This document shows positions 24,845 through 33,879 of a DNA stretch of 64,000 nucleotides, in pieces. How positions within the stretch are numbered: position 1 is the stretch's first letter; each line of letters opens with the position of its first letter. This DNA is from Rhodopseudomonas sp. (GTDB lineage Bacteria; Pseudomonadota; Alphaproteobacteria; Rhizobiales; Xanthobacteraceae). The position numbers and the translations under genes are program-made. The stretch is from positions 579,554 to 643,553 of the forward strand of contig NZ_JACABA010000001.1 in NCBI RefSeq assembly GCF_013377015.1, in the 5' to 3' direction. Below the pieces are notes generated by a model. It was given only the letters and a program-made list of their open reading frames with translations. It had not been told where the DNA came from and ran no database searches.

Positions 24845-26853
24845 ATCGCGAGCACCAGCAGCAGCGTGACCAAAGTGGCGAATACCAGGCTGAGATAGCC
24901 GCGGATCGTCAGCAATTGCAGGCGATCGAGCCGGTTGGCCGTATAGCCCACCGCGCCGACCAGCGGCGCATAGACCCGCTCCCAGACCAGATCGTGCAGC
25001 TCGATCCGCAACCGCGCCGGCGCGATGTCGCCCGGCGCCGGCATGGTGACGTGATCGGAGGCGTGAAACAGCAGCGTGCCGAACACCCGGCGGATCGGCT
25101 GCGCGAAGCCGGCCGCGGAATATTGCGCCGCCGGCGCCGGATCGGTGAAGCCGCAGCCCCAGGCCGGCACCCGGCGCACCGCGTGCGACGCATAGGCATA
25201 GATCGCGCCGAACAGCAGCGACGCCGACACCGCGATGAACACCAGCACCAGCAGGCCGTTATAGGAGCCCTTGCTCTCGGCGATCGGCACGATCGACAGC
25301 CAGGCGAGGCCGGATTGCGGCGCCAGCCGATGGCCGAGAATCTCCACCGCGATCGGCGACAGCGCGTCGATCACTACACCGGGCAACACGCCAGCGAGCA
25401 GGCACAAAGCGGCGAGGATCGCCATCGCCGCCAGCGAGAAGCCGTCGACTTCATGGGCGGTTTCCGCCGCAGCGCTACGCGGCCGGCTGAGAAAGCTGAT
25501 GCCATAGGCCTTGACGAAACACGCCGCCGCCAAGGCGGCGGCCAGCGCCAGCAGCGCGCCGATCGCCGGCACCATGATCTTGAGGCCCCATTGCGGCAGG
25601 CTGGGCGATTGCAGCACGGCCTGGAAGATCAGCCATTCCGAGACGAAGCCGTTGAACGGTGGCAGCGCCGAGATCGCCACGCAGCCGACCAGAAACACCA
25701 CGCTGGTCACCGGCATGCGATGGATCAGGCCGCCGAGCTTGTCCATGTCGCGTTCGCCGGTCGCGGTCAGCACCGCGCCGGCGCCGAAGAACAACAGGGT
25801 CTTGAAGAAGGAGTGGTTGAGCACGTGAAACAGCGCGGCGGTGAAGGCCAGCGACGCCGGCAGCGCCTGGCCATTGGCCTGAAACGCCAGCGCGAGACCA
25901 AGGCTGACGAAGATGATGCCGACATTCTCGATCGTCGAATAGGCCAGCAGCCGCTTCAGGTCCTTTTCCATCAGCGCATAGAGAATGCCCATCACCGCGG
26001 TGGCGCCGCCGAGCACCAGTACGATGCCGCTGCTGCTCCAGTCCGGCGGCCCGAGCAGATCGAACACCACGCGGATGAAGCCGTAGATCGCCACCTTGGT
26101 CATCACCCCGCTCATCAACGCCGAGACATGGCTGGGCGCGGCGGGATGCGCCAGCGGCAGCCAGACATGCAACGGCACCAGCCCCGCCTTGGAGCCGGCG
26201 CCGAGCAGCATCAGGATCAGCACCAGCGTCGCTGCTGAAGGCGAATGCGCGGCGGCGCGGATCGCGGCGAAGCCGTAATCGCCGGCAGGGCCTGCCAGAA
26301 AGCCAAACGCCAGCAGCAGCGCCAGCGTGCCGAAGCTCGCCATCACCAGATAGACGTAGCCGGCCCGGGTGTTGCCGGACTCGCGATGATGCGCCATCAC
26401 CAGCGCCCACGACGCCAGCGACATGAATTCCCAGCACAGCAGATACGAGAACGCGTCGTCGGCCAGCACCACCAGATTCATCCCGGCGAGAAACGCCGGG
26501 AAGAACGGCAGCACCCGGTGCGGCGCGTGCTCGTGACGACCATAGCCGACGCCGTATAGGCTCGCCGCCGCGCCGCCGAGATTGACCACGACGAGAAAGA
26601 ACGCGGCCAGCGCATCAAGTCGAAAATGCGCGCCGAGCCAGGGCAGCCCGATCGGCAGCGTCAGTTCCGACGCGCCGCCCGGATGGTCGAGCAACCAGCG
26701 GCCGGCGCCGATCATCGCGACCGCGCAGGCCAGCATCGTCGCGCCATAGATGAGAGTGGTCGCGAGTTGGCGCGATCGACTGAGCGCAACGGCGACAACG
26801 GCCGTGCCGAGCAGCGCGGCCACGCACCAGAGCTGCACCGCGACCGCCGCCAT
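24835..26853 (-). CDS. hyfB: HyfB-type antiporter-like membrane subunit
   Basis: 672 residues from the ATG at 26853, the same length as E. coli HyfB; the frame is open upstream but that extension is not membrane-like. About 16 spans, NuoL-like, with the TM5 glutamate region (L-C-W-E-F-M-S-L-A-S-W) and the TM7 lysine motif G-A-G-S-K-A-G-L-V-P-L-H-V-W-L-P-L-A-H-P. A long C-terminal part beyond TM14 (about 560-672) is typical for HyfB. First gene of hyfB-C-E-F-G-I. Confidence 0.93.
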   Translation of the reverse strand: MAAVAVQLWCVAALLGTAVVAVALSRSRQLATTLIYGATMLACAVAMIGAGRWLLDHPGGASELTLPIGLPWLGAHFRLDALAAFFLVVVNLGGAAASLYGVGYGRHEHAPHRVLPFFPAFLAGMNLVVLADDAFSYLLCWEFMSLASWALVMAHHRESGNTRAGYVYLVMASFGTLALLLAFGFLAGPAGDYGFAAIRAAAHSPSAATLVLILMLLGAGSKAGLVPLHVWLPLAHPAAPSHVSALMSGVMTKVAIYGFIRVVFDLLGPPDWSSSGIVLVLGGATAVMGILYALMEKDLKRLLAYSTIENVGIIFVSLGLALAFQANGQALPASLAFTAALFHVLNHSFFKTLLFFGAGAVLTATGERDMDKLGGLIHRMPVTSVVFLVGCVAISALPPFNGFVSEWLIFQAVLQSPSLPQWGLKIMVPAIGALLALAAALAAACFVKAYGISFLSRPRSAAAETAHEVDGFSLAAMAILAALCLLAGVLPGVVIDALSPIAVEILGHRLAPQSGLAWLSIVPIAESKGSYNGLLVLVFIAVSASLLFGAIYAYASHAVRRVPAWGCGFTDPAPAAQYSAAGFAQPIRRVFGTLLFHASDHVTMPAPGDIAPARLRIELHDLVWERVYAPLVGAVGYTANRLDRLQLLTIRGYLSLVFATLVTLLLVLAIWS

Positions 26854-27276
26854 TATCCGCGCATCCCTGCGCGACGCGTCGCCCAACTCGTCGACGGTCC
26901 ACAATCGACCCGCGCCGGAAATCTCATCAGCATCCGCGCCCCGACCGCATCGCGTCTGTCCCAAATGTTGCGCGGCCTGACGCGCCAGTGGCCTGATCCA
27001 TCGATACAAGAAACCCCGGACGCATATCAATCATCATTGCTCTAAGACCATTATTGATGTTTAAAACATCTACATAGATATTAGAAGCGTCAATTTGCCG
27101 GCTGCCTGCGATCCCGGAGGCCGGCACGGCCGGATGTGCCAAGATTCGTCCGATCGCCATACCATACGGGCGTCGCGCGTTCACCGTTAGCGCAATTGGC
27201 AAAGCTTGCCGCGCAAAGGTCGCGGTTGACCGGCGCCGTTGCGGTTGCGCAGTTAGACCTCAGCAAGAGGACCCCC
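26854..27276. other. divergent control region hyfB / cobS
   Basis: 423 bases without an assured gene. The section around 27020-27095 is AT-rich and contains the 15-base palindrome listed separately, and both genes fire away from it. No cobalamin riboswitch (no B12-box-like sequence) was recognised. Confidence 0.5.
27056..27070. promoter_or_regulatory. 15-bp palindrome in the hyfB/cobS promoter region, candidate operator
   Basis: GATGTTT-A-AAACATC is a perfect inverted repeat with seven-base arms, in the AT-rich centre between the divergent hyfB and cobS genes. It does not match FNR/FixK boxes (TTGAT-N4-ATCAA) because the ends are not TTGAT. Confidence 0.4.
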
Positions 27277-28074
27277 ATGCCCGACGATTCACAGCCGCTG
27301 CGGCAGACACCGACCGTCGCGCACTTGGTCAATGCGCTGCGATTTCTTACGATCCTGCCGGTGCCGGATTCCGACCGGGCCCCCGAACCGGACTGGCTGA
27401 CCCGCGCGATGGCGTTTTTTCCGGTGGTCGGCGGCGGCATCGGCGCGATCTCGGCGACCATGCTGCTGCTCGGCTCGGCGCTGTTTAGCCCCGGCCTTGC
27501 CGCGCTGCTAGCGGTCGCGGCCAGCATCGTCGTCACCGGCGCGCTGCATGAGGACGGCCTCGCCGACACCTTCGACAGTTTCGGCGGCGGCTGGACCGTC
27601 GCGCGGCGGCTGGAGATCATGAAGGACAGCCGAATCGGCACCTATGGGGCGCTGGCGCTCGGGCTCGACGTCGCATTACGCGCCGCAGCACTTGCGCAAT
27701 TGCCGCTGTGGGCCGGCGTCGCCGCGCTGGTCGCGGGCCACGCCGCCGCCCGCGCGGCGCCGGCCTTCGTGATGAAGACAATGTCCTACACCGGCGACAC
27801 CTCGGCGATGAGGGTGAGCTACGCCGAAGCGCCGCTACGCGCCGACGAATTGCGCTTCATTCTGATCGCGGTCGCGGTTGCGGCGGTGCCGCTGCTGCTG
27901 GTGTCGTTCGCCGCACTGGCGGTCGGACTGGCGTTCGGCGCGGTGCTGGCCGCGGCTCTGGCGGCCTGGGCCCGGCGCCTGATCGGCGGCTACACCGGCG
28001 ACGTGCTCGGCGCCACCGAGCAGATGTTCGAGGTCGGCTTTCTGCTTGGCGTCGCCGCGGTGCTGGGAAGCTGA
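27277..28074 (+). CDS. cobS: adenosylcobinamide-GDP ribazoletransferase (cobalamin synthase)
   Basis: 265 residues from the ATG at 27277, preceded by AGAGGA. Hydrophobic, with the family's L-R-F-L-T-I-L-P-V-P opening and the diagnostic L-H-E-D-G-L-A-D-T-F-D-S-F-G-G-G loop that binds the metal. CobS joins adenosylcobinamide-GDP and alpha-ribazole in the last stage of B12 assembly, at the inner membrane. No other cob gene is beside it. Confidence 0.93.
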   Translation: MPDDSQPLRQTPTVAHLVNALRFLTILPVPDSDRAPEPDWLTRAMAFFPVVGGGIGAISATMLLLGSALFSPGLAALLAVAASIVVTGALHEDGLADTFDSFGGGWTVARRLEIMKDSRIGTYGALALGLDVALRAAALAQLPLWAGVAALVAGHAAARAAPAFVMKTMSYTGDTSAMRVSYAEAPLRADELRFILIAVAVAAVPLLLVSFAALAVGLAFGAVLAAALAAWARRLIGGYTGDVLGATEQMFEVGFLLGVAAVLGS

Positions 28075-28085
28075 TCGCGGCGCGA

Positions 28086-28601
28086 TCAGCCGATCGGCCA
28101 GTTCAGCGGCAATTGATACGGCGCGCCCTCGAAGGCGTCGGCGCCGCGGCCGATGGCGGCGATCGCCTCGACCATCCCGCCATCGCGGCCGAGCAGATCG
28201 TCGGCAAGCTTCACCATCAGCCGGTTCGGTGTCGCCGACGGCGCGCGGCGGCGCAACTCCATGGCGATGGCGCGCTCGAAGCCGGGATTGCGGTCGCAGG
28301 CGATCGCGAAGGCGGCAGCGCTGGAGCGGCTGATCCCGGCCCAGCAGTGAATCAGCAGCGGGTTTTTCGGCGCACGGCCAAAATCGAGGATCGCCCGCAC
28401 GGTGCCCGCGTCAGGCGCGAGCAGCCCGGGGGTCGGTTCATTGATGTCGTGAAAATCCAACTGCAGATGCCGGCCGGCGCCGAGCCCGCGATGGCCGTCG
28501 CCGGCATGGCCGGGCGACAGCAGCGTCAGCAGATCGAACCGACCAAGCGCGCCGGCGACGCTGGCAAGCCCGCTCAGCGATGAAACGTAGATCATCGCCA
28601 T
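28086..28601 (-). CDS. tyrosine-phosphatase-like protein
   Basis: 171 residues, all cytoplasmic. The phosphatase signature is C-x5-R: H85-C86-W-A-G-I-S-R92, with D49/D52 in the D-F-H-D-I-N-E loop as likely general acid. The short length and sequence fit the small bacterial protein-tyrosine/dual-specificity phosphatase-like group. Starts at tandem ATG-GCG-ATG (28601 or 28595). It is tail to tail with cobS (12 bp). Confidence 0.8.
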   Translation of the reverse strand: MAMIYVSSLSGLASVAGALGRFDLLTLLSPGHAGDGHRGLGAGRHLQLDFHDINEPTPGLLAPDAGTVRAILDFGRAPKNPLLIHCWAGISRSSAAAFAIACDRNPGFERAIAMELRRRAPSATPNRLMVKLADDLLGRDGGMVEAIAAIGRGADAFEGAPYQLPLNWPIG

Positions 28602-28759
28602 CCACTATGAGCTTTGCCGACCAAATTCAATCGCCCCGAGGCGAGCTTGTTTTCCCTCACCGCCATCGGCCGCAGCTCGGTGAACGGGCCGCATTCATCG
28701 CAGCGAGATTCGAAGGCCGGCGTGTTGGTTTCCTTGCGCGTAGTTCCGCAGGGAAGCAT
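28592..28759 (-). pseudogene. FmdB-like zinc-ribbon fragment (55-aa frame)
   Basis: A 55-residue leftward frame overlaps the start of the phosphatase gene. Residues 14-33 (P-A-F-E-S-R-C-D-E-C-G-P-F-T-E-L-R-P-M-A) align with the N-terminus of the intact FmdB at 33339-33680: about 14 of 21 positions are identical, including the first C-x-x-C knuckle. The second cysteine pair (C-P-Q-C) is missing and the sequence after it is unrelated. No ribosome site is visible. It could be a decayed or truncated fmdB copy, or a short zinc-knuckle gene. Confidence 0.4.
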
Positions 28760-28931
28760 TGACGGCCGTGTCCGCCGACGGCTCTTGCGTTATGGTGGCA
28801 ATGGCGGTCTTATCTTTGCAAAGGCGATTGACGAGTGCACAACTCGCGGACGCCCGCCGCAGTGGGGCGTCCGTCGCGCTGTCTGCGAAAGGGAGGATGA
28901 GCTCGTCCAAGCATCTCTTACGGAGACGCAC
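28760..28931. other. upstream region of cbbQ-like gene
   Basis: No gene seen. One inverted repeat CGAGT-GCACA-ACTCG is at 28832-28846, about 85 bases before the cbbQ start; its role is unknown. Confidence 0.35.
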
Positions 28932-29732
28932 GTGAACCTCGACGCCTATCGTATCGCCGACGAGCCATTCTATCAGCCGACCGGCGACGAGATCGCCATC
29001 TTCACCGCAGCGTTTTCCGAGCGATTGCCTGTGATGCTGAAAGGACCGACCGGCTGCGGCAAAACCCGATTTGTCGAACATATGGCCTGGCGGCTCGGCA
29101 AGCCGCTGATCACCGTGGCGGCGCATGAGGACATGACCGCGTCCGACCTCGCCGGCCGCTTTTTGCTGGATCCCGGCGGAACCGCTTGGCACGACGGCCC
29201 GCTGACCCAGGCGGTTCGTTTTGGTGCGATCTGTTACCTCGACGAAATCGTCGAAGCGCGTCAAGACACCACCGTGGTGATCCATCCGCTCACCGATGCC
29301 CGTCGGATTCTGCCACTGGAAAAACGCAACGAGATCGTCGCGGCGCATCCCGACTTCCAGCTCACGATCTCGTACAATCCCGGCTACCAGAGCGCGATCA
29401 AGGATCTCAAGGAATCCACCAAGCAGCGGTTCCTGGCGATCGACTTCGGCTATCCGGCTCCCGCCGTCGAAGCCGCCATCATTTCGCGCGAAGCCGGCAC
29501 GGACAATGCGCTCGCCGGACTTCTGGTCGCGATAGGCGAGCGTTCGCGCAATCTGCAGGGTCACGGGCTCGACGAGGGCGCTTCGACCCGGATGTTGATC
29601 CATGCCGGCCGCCTGGTGCGCGCAGGGCTGCCGCTGCAGCTCGCGGTGCGATCGAGCATCGTGCTGCCGATCACGGACAACCCCGACATCCGCGACGCGC
29701 TCAGCGCCGCGATCGAGGCCTGTCTGCCGTGA
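28932..29732 (+). CDS. cbbQ: CbbQ/NirQ/NorQ-family MoxR AAA+ ATPase
   Basis: 266 residues from a GTG at 28932 with GGAG six bases upstream, the length usual for CbbQ. Walker A is G-P-T-G-C-G-K-T (38-45), Walker B is I-C-Y-L-D-E-I-V-E-A-R, and sensor motifs S-Y-N-P-G-Y-Q-S and S-T-R-M-L-I are present. CbbQ works with CbbO to remodel Form I/II Rubisco; NorQ does the same for nitric oxide reductase. The gene overlaps the next one by GTGA. Neither Rubisco nor norCB is in the window. Confidence 0.88.
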   Translation: MNLDAYRIADEPFYQPTGDEIAIFTAAFSERLPVMLKGPTGCGKTRFVEHMAWRLGKPLITVAAHEDMTASDLAGRFLLDPGGTAWHDGPLTQAVRFGAICYLDEIVEARQDTTVVIHPLTDARRILPLEKRNEIVAAHPDFQLTISYNPGYQSAIKDLKESTKQRFLAIDFGYPAPAVEAAIISREAGTDNALAGLLVAIGERSRNLQGHGLDEGASTRMLIHAGRLVRAGLPLQLAVRSSIVLPITDNPDIRDALSAAIEACLP

Positions 29733-32041
29733 GCCCCGACGCGGCCACGATTGTCTTGCCGACTCTCCAACAAGACGCCCCCACACGTCGACTGCACGCG
29801 CTGATGCGGCCGCGCGAGACCACCTGGCCGCTGTTTCGCGCAACATGGGACGGTCTGGTTGCCCGTTTCGGCGACGACGAAATAGCGTGCTGGGTCGCCG
29901 GCATGCTGCGATTAGTCGATGTCAATGCGGGCCCATCCTGCTTCGTCGCGTTCTGGAGCCTGTGCGCGACGCACCCGGCCGACGACGGGATTGCGCCTTT
30001 GATCGCGGCGGCCGATGCCGGCGCCGAGATCTGCCGCCATGCCGGCGCGCCGGCCGCCACCGCTGCAATCGCAGCGGCGCCGACCGCGCGCCGCCTGCTC
30101 GGACTTCCGGCGATGCCGCGGTGGTGGCAGATCATGGAGAATCTCGCGCGAGAGGCGCCGGAATCGGTCGGCACCGTGGCGAAGCACTTGATCGAGATCC
30201 TGACGGCAAACGATGTCGACGACTTCGGCCATTTCGTCGCGGCCGGACTGAAGGCCGCGGCCGGCAGCAAACAACGCCGGCTGAATTTCTTCGCACTGCA
30301 GGACGAGTTGGCGCGACGGCTGATCGAACGACCGGCGGCCGGCGTCGGCTTCGCCGAGACTGAGGCCGCCACCAAGGCGTTCGTCACCTCGCTGTGGGGC
30401 GTGCCGCCGCTGCTGCGTAACCTCCCGACCGACCTCGGGCAGACGCAACAACGACGCGTGAGCCTGGCCGCTCCGCTGATCCGGATGCCGGCCTTCTATC
30501 GCGGCGTCGAGGGTGATGCCGCGCGAGCATTGTACAAGGCCGCCGCCGCGCACGCGCAGGCGCATCTGCTGTTCGGCGGGCCCCGGTTTCCGGTCGGCAC
30601 GCTGAAGCCGCTACAGTTGGCACTGGTGACGCTGATCGAGGACGCCCGCGTCGAGACGCTGGCGATGCGGCAACTCCCCGGCCTGCGCCGACTATGGGCG
30701 CCCTATCATGTCGCCCAGCCCAATGGCGCCGCCACCGCGCCGATGCTGCTGGCGCGGCTGGCGCGCGCGCTGTTCGATCCGGCGCATCCGGACGACGACG
30801 GCTTCGTCGGCAAGGGCCGCGCGATGTTTCAGGCGGCGCAATCGCGGATCGCCGATCCCACGCTCAGCCGCGAGATCGGCATGCTGCTCGGCAATGACCT
30901 CGGCCAGATGCGGGTGCAATTCAACGCCAGAACCTATGTGGTCGAGCCGCTGTATCGCGACGATGGCCTCGGGCTGTGGGATTTCGGCGACAGCGCACCA
31001 ACGTCGAAGGAAACGCTCGAGCTGACCGTGTCCGCGGCGCGCACCGAACCAACCGAAGCGCCTGACAGCCGCGACGCGCCGGCGGACCCCAACGCGGCGG
31101 ACGACGCAATCGCCCGCGCCCGCCCGGTGGCCGCCGATCCGCGCGGCACCGTCGTCGCCAGGTACCCGGAATGGGACCAAGCCTACGGCATCGAGCGGCC
31201 GGACTGGACCACGGTGCGCGAGGTCGCGGCGCGCCGCGGCGATCCGCGCACGATCGAACACGCGCTCGATCAGGCGCAGATGCTGCGCAACAGGATCGCG
31301 CAGCTGGTGCGCGGCGTCCGCGTCGGACGGCCGGTGCGCCTGAAGCGGCAATTCGACGGCCACGACTTCGACATCGACGCCATGATCGACGCCGGCATTT
31401 CGCTGCGCATGAAGCGGGACGCCGAGCCGCGGATCTTTCGCGCCTCGGCGCCACAGCATCGCGACCTGTCGGTGCTGCTGCTGATTGACATCTCGCAATC
31501 GACCCGCGACCGGCTGGCGTCGGGCGCGTCGATTCTCGACGTCGAGCGTCTGGCGGTGGCGGTGCTGGCCGAAGCGATGGACGCGCTCGGCGATCCGTTC
31601 TGCCTGCTCGCCTTCGCCTCCAACGGCCGCGACGACGTTCAGGTGACAGCCGTGAAGTCGTTCGCCGAACCCTACCGCGCCGACTGCATCGGGCGGCTGG
31701 CCGGACTGTCCTCCGGACTATCCACTCGGCTCGGCACCGCGCTGCGCCACGCCGGCGCCAGCATCGCACCGGCACGCACCCTGCGCAAACTCGTCATCGT
31801 GCTGACCGACGGTGAACCGTCCGATATCGATACTGCGCAGACCGATCTCGTCGAGGATGCCCGCCGCGCCGCCGCCGGCCTGCGCCGGCGCGGCATCGAC
31901 AGCTTCGGCGTCGTGCTCGATCCCGGCGGCATCACCGCAGCGTCCCGGATCTTCGGCCGCGGCAACACCATGCTGGTGCCGCGCGTCGAGGATCTGCCGG
32001 GGCAACTGTCAGGCCTATATTTCCGCCTGGCGCGACGTTGA
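29729..32041 (+). CDS. cbbO: CbbO/NorD-type VWA-domain adaptor
   Basis: 770 residues from a GTG at 29729 within the cbbQ stop (GTGA overlap). The last ~200 residues form a von Willebrand factor A domain whose MIDAS motif is I-D587-I-S-Q-S-T, with a later T-D-G-E-P-S-D loop. The long N-terminal helical region is as in CbbO and NorD. In CbbQO activases the VWA domain docks the ATPase on the substrate. The pair likely remodels an unidentified metalloenzyme. Confidence 0.85.
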   Translation: MSPDAATIVLPTLQQDAPTRRLHALMRPRETTWPLFRATWDGLVARFGDDEIACWVAGMLRLVDVNAGPSCFVAFWSLCATHPADDGIAPLIAAADAGAEICRHAGAPAATAAIAAAPTARRLLGLPAMPRWWQIMENLAREAPESVGTVAKHLIEILTANDVDDFGHFVAAGLKAAAGSKQRRLNFFALQDELARRLIERPAAGVGFAETEAATKAFVTSLWGVPPLLRNLPTDLGQTQQRRVSLAAPLIRMPAFYRGVEGDAARALYKAAAAHAQAHLLFGGPRFPVGTLKPLQLALVTLIEDARVETLAMRQLPGLRRLWAPYHVAQPNGAATAPMLLARLARALFDPAHPDDDGFVGKGRAMFQAAQSRIADPTLSREIGMLLGNDLGQMRVQFNARTYVVEPLYRDDGLGLWDFGDSAPTSKETLELTVSAARTEPTEAPDSRDAPADPNAADDAIARARPVAADPRGTVVARYPEWDQAYGIERPDWTTVREVAARRGDPRTIEHALDQAQMLRNRIAQLVRGVRVGRPVRLKRQFDGHDFDIDAMIDAGISLRMKRDAEPRIFRASAPQHRDLSVLLLIDISQSTRDRLASGASILDVERLAVAVLAEAMDALGDPFCLLAFASNGRDDVQVTAVKSFAEPYRADCIGRLAGLSSGLSTRLGTALRHAGASIAPARTLRKLVIVLTDGEPSDIDTAQTDLVEDARRAAAGLRRRGIDSFGVVLDPGGITAASRIFGRGNTMLVPRVEDLPGQLSGLYFRLARR

Positions 32042-32067
32042 GATACATAGAGCGGGGCAATGATCAG

Positions 32068-32184
32068 CCTCATGGTGAGGAGCGCGCTTCTGCGCGCGTC
32101 TCGAACCATGAGGCGGCACGTCTCCTCATCCTTCGAGACGCCCATCGCTGCCCTTCGGGCTGCGCCGGGCTCCTCAGGATGAGG
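32068..32184. repeat. palindromic intergenic repeat, family B (copy 2)
   Basis: 117 bases with family B outer and inner arms, between the convergent cbbO and amiE genes. Confidence 0.85.
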
Positions 32185-32254
32185 AGTCACTACGGCGTCG
32201 CCGATGCCGAAATTCGCTGCGCGCCGCCCTCGGCCCGCAATGACGAAATCCGTG

Positions 32255-33292
32255 CTATCGATGCTGCGTGCTCTGGTTCGGAATGCCCTCGATCGGGCAT
32301 TCATCGACGCCGACGGTGGTGCGGGTGAAAGACTCCACCATTTCGCGGGTGCCTTCGGGATCGGCGACCCACTTTGAATAGAAGTCGTAAGGACAAACCG
32401 CGACGCCCTTGTCGCCGTCGCCGGAATTGATCATTCCGGTGTAGCCACGGTGCACCAGCTTGAACAGATGGTTCTCCGATTGACCGGTCCTGCGGAAGTC
32501 GCGGATCAGCGTCTTCGACAACGCCGCATACTGGATGCCGTAGTCCTCCTCGCCGCATTCGCCGAGCGTGCGGCCATCGAAGCCGATGATCGCCGAGTGC
32601 CCGAAATACGAATAGACGCCGTCGAAGCCCGAGGCATTGGCGACGGCGACATAGGTGTTGTTGGCCCAGGCCATCGCCTTGGCCATCAGCACCTGCTGGT
32701 CCTTGGCCGGATACATGTAGCCCTGGCAGCGCACGATCAGTTCGGCGCCCTTCATGGCGCAGTCGCGCCAGATCTCGGGATAATTGCCGTCGTCGCAGAT
32801 GATCAGCGACACCTTGAGGCCCTTGGGACCCTCGGAGACATAGGTGCAGTTGCCGGGATACCAGCCCTCGATCGGAACCCACGGCATGATCTTGCGATAT
32901 TTCTGCACGATCTCGCCCTTGTCGTTCATCAGGATCAGCGTGTTGTAGGGCGCCTTGTTGGGATGCTCCTCATGGCGTTCGCCGGTCAGCGAGAACACGC
33001 CCCAGACCTTGGCCTTGCGGCAGGCCTCGGCGAAGATCTCGGTCTCCTCGCCGGGCACCGAGGAAGCGGTCTCATACATTTCCTTGGAGTCGTACATGAT
33101 GCCATGCGTGGAATATTCCGGGAAGATCACCAGATCCATGCCGGGCAGCCCGCTCTTCATGCCGACCAGCATGTCGGCGATCTTGCGGCAGTTGGCGAGG
33201 ACCTCGGCCTTGGTGTGGAGTCGCGGCATCTTGTAGTTCACTACGGCGACGCCGACTGTATCGTTGCTGGATGAGATATCGCCGTGGTGCAT
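32255..33292 (-). CDS. amiE: aliphatic amidase
   Basis: 345 residues, nitrilase superfamily. The Cys-Glu-Lys triad sits at the positions of Pseudomonas AmiE: E59 (F-P-E-Y), K134 (Y-R-K-I-M-P) and C166 (I-I-C-D-D-G). It hydrolyses short aliphatic amides (acetamide, propionamide) to the acid and ammonia. Good ribosome site (GAGGGAG). Last gene of the leftward urtABCDE-fmdA-fmdB-amiE run. Confidence 0.96.
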   Translation of the reverse strand: MHHGDISSSNDTVGVAVVNYKMPRLHTKAEVLANCRKIADMLVGMKSGLPGMDLVIFPEYSTHGIMYDSKEMYETASSVPGEETEIFAEACRKAKVWGVFSLTGERHEEHPNKAPYNTLILMNDKGEIVQKYRKIMPWVPIEGWYPGNCTYVSEGPKGLKVSLIICDDGNYPEIWRDCAMKGAELIVRCQGYMYPAKDQQVLMAKAMAWANNTYVAVANASGFDGVYSYFGHSAIIGFDGRTLGECGEEDYGIQYAALSKTLIRDFRRTGQSENHLFKLVHRGYTGMINSGDGDKGVAVCPYDFYSKWVADPEGTREMVESFTRTTVGVDECPIEGIPNQSTQHR

Positions 33293-33338
33293 GATGGTCT
33301 CCCTCGGATCTGAGCGCGCCTGTTGGAAAAATTGAAGA

Positions 33339-33680
33339 TTAGTGGCTGATCATCCACGGCCGCGCGGTCGGGAAGCCCTTGGCGCCGCTCTTGCTGCGGG
33401 TCTGCAGCCGCGACGGCTTGCCGGTGGAGCAGCAGCCGCAGCCGGGGCCGTGCGAGGCCTTGTATTCGCCGACCGTCTTTGGCGCGTTCGAGCTGCGCTC
33501 GTTGGTGGCGTGGGCGAGGCGCTTGTCGGTCGCCATGCAGAAGTAATTCGGCGCGGTGAGGATCACGCGCGGCGACGACACCTCGCATTGCGGGCAGTCG
33601 TTCGGCTCGTCGCATTCCGCCATCGGGCGCATCTCGGTGAACGGGCCGCAGGCGTCGCAGAGATATTCATAGACCGGCAT
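33339..33680 (-). CDS. fmdB: FmdB-family zinc-ribbon protein
   Basis: 113 residues from the ATG at 33680. It begins [12 protein letters not shown] with the second pair in C-P-Q-C-E-V, a treble-clef zinc ribbon as in FmdB, a putative regulator of amide-utilisation genes in Methylophilus. A C-G-C-C motif follows near residue 90. It sits between formamidase and amidase genes, the same neighbourhood as in that organism. Residues 1-21 have a decayed relative at 28592-28759. Confidence 0.88.
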   Translation of the reverse strand: MPVYEYLCDACGPFTEMRPMAECDEPNDCPQCEVSSPRVILTAPNYFCMATDKRLAHATNERSSNAPKTVGEYKASHGPGCGCCSTGKPSRLQTRSKSGAKGFPTARPWMISH

Positions 33681-33750
33681 GTTGATTTTCCATTTCGGGC
33701 GATGGTCGCGAGACCTGCCGTTGGTGCGAGTGCGGGCGGGCACCGCGCAG

Positions 33751-33854
33751 CCTCATGGTGAGGAGCGCGCCTCTCGGCGCGCGTCTCGAACCATGGGGCG
33801 GGACGTCTCCTCATCCTTCGAGACGCGGCCAAGTGGCCGCTCCTCAGGATGAGG
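33751..33854. repeat. palindromic intergenic repeat, family B (copy 3)
   Basis: 104 bases with family B arms, in the gap between fmdA and fmdB, both leftward. It is inserted inside an apparent operon and could reduce or end transcription there. Confidence 0.85.
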
Positions 33855-33879
33855 AGTCATCCCGGGCGGAGTCCGTCGG

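Noticed and set aside
27056-27070. FNR/FixK box for the hyf operon
   Set aside because: The palindrome does not fit TTGAT-N4-ATCAA.
26927-27202. 91-aa leftward frame between hyfB and cobS
   Set aside because: No start context or recognisable family, and it covers the AT-rich promoter area.
27140-27276. Cobalamin riboswitch upstream of cobS
   Set aside because: No B12-box-like sequence or characteristic structure was recognised.
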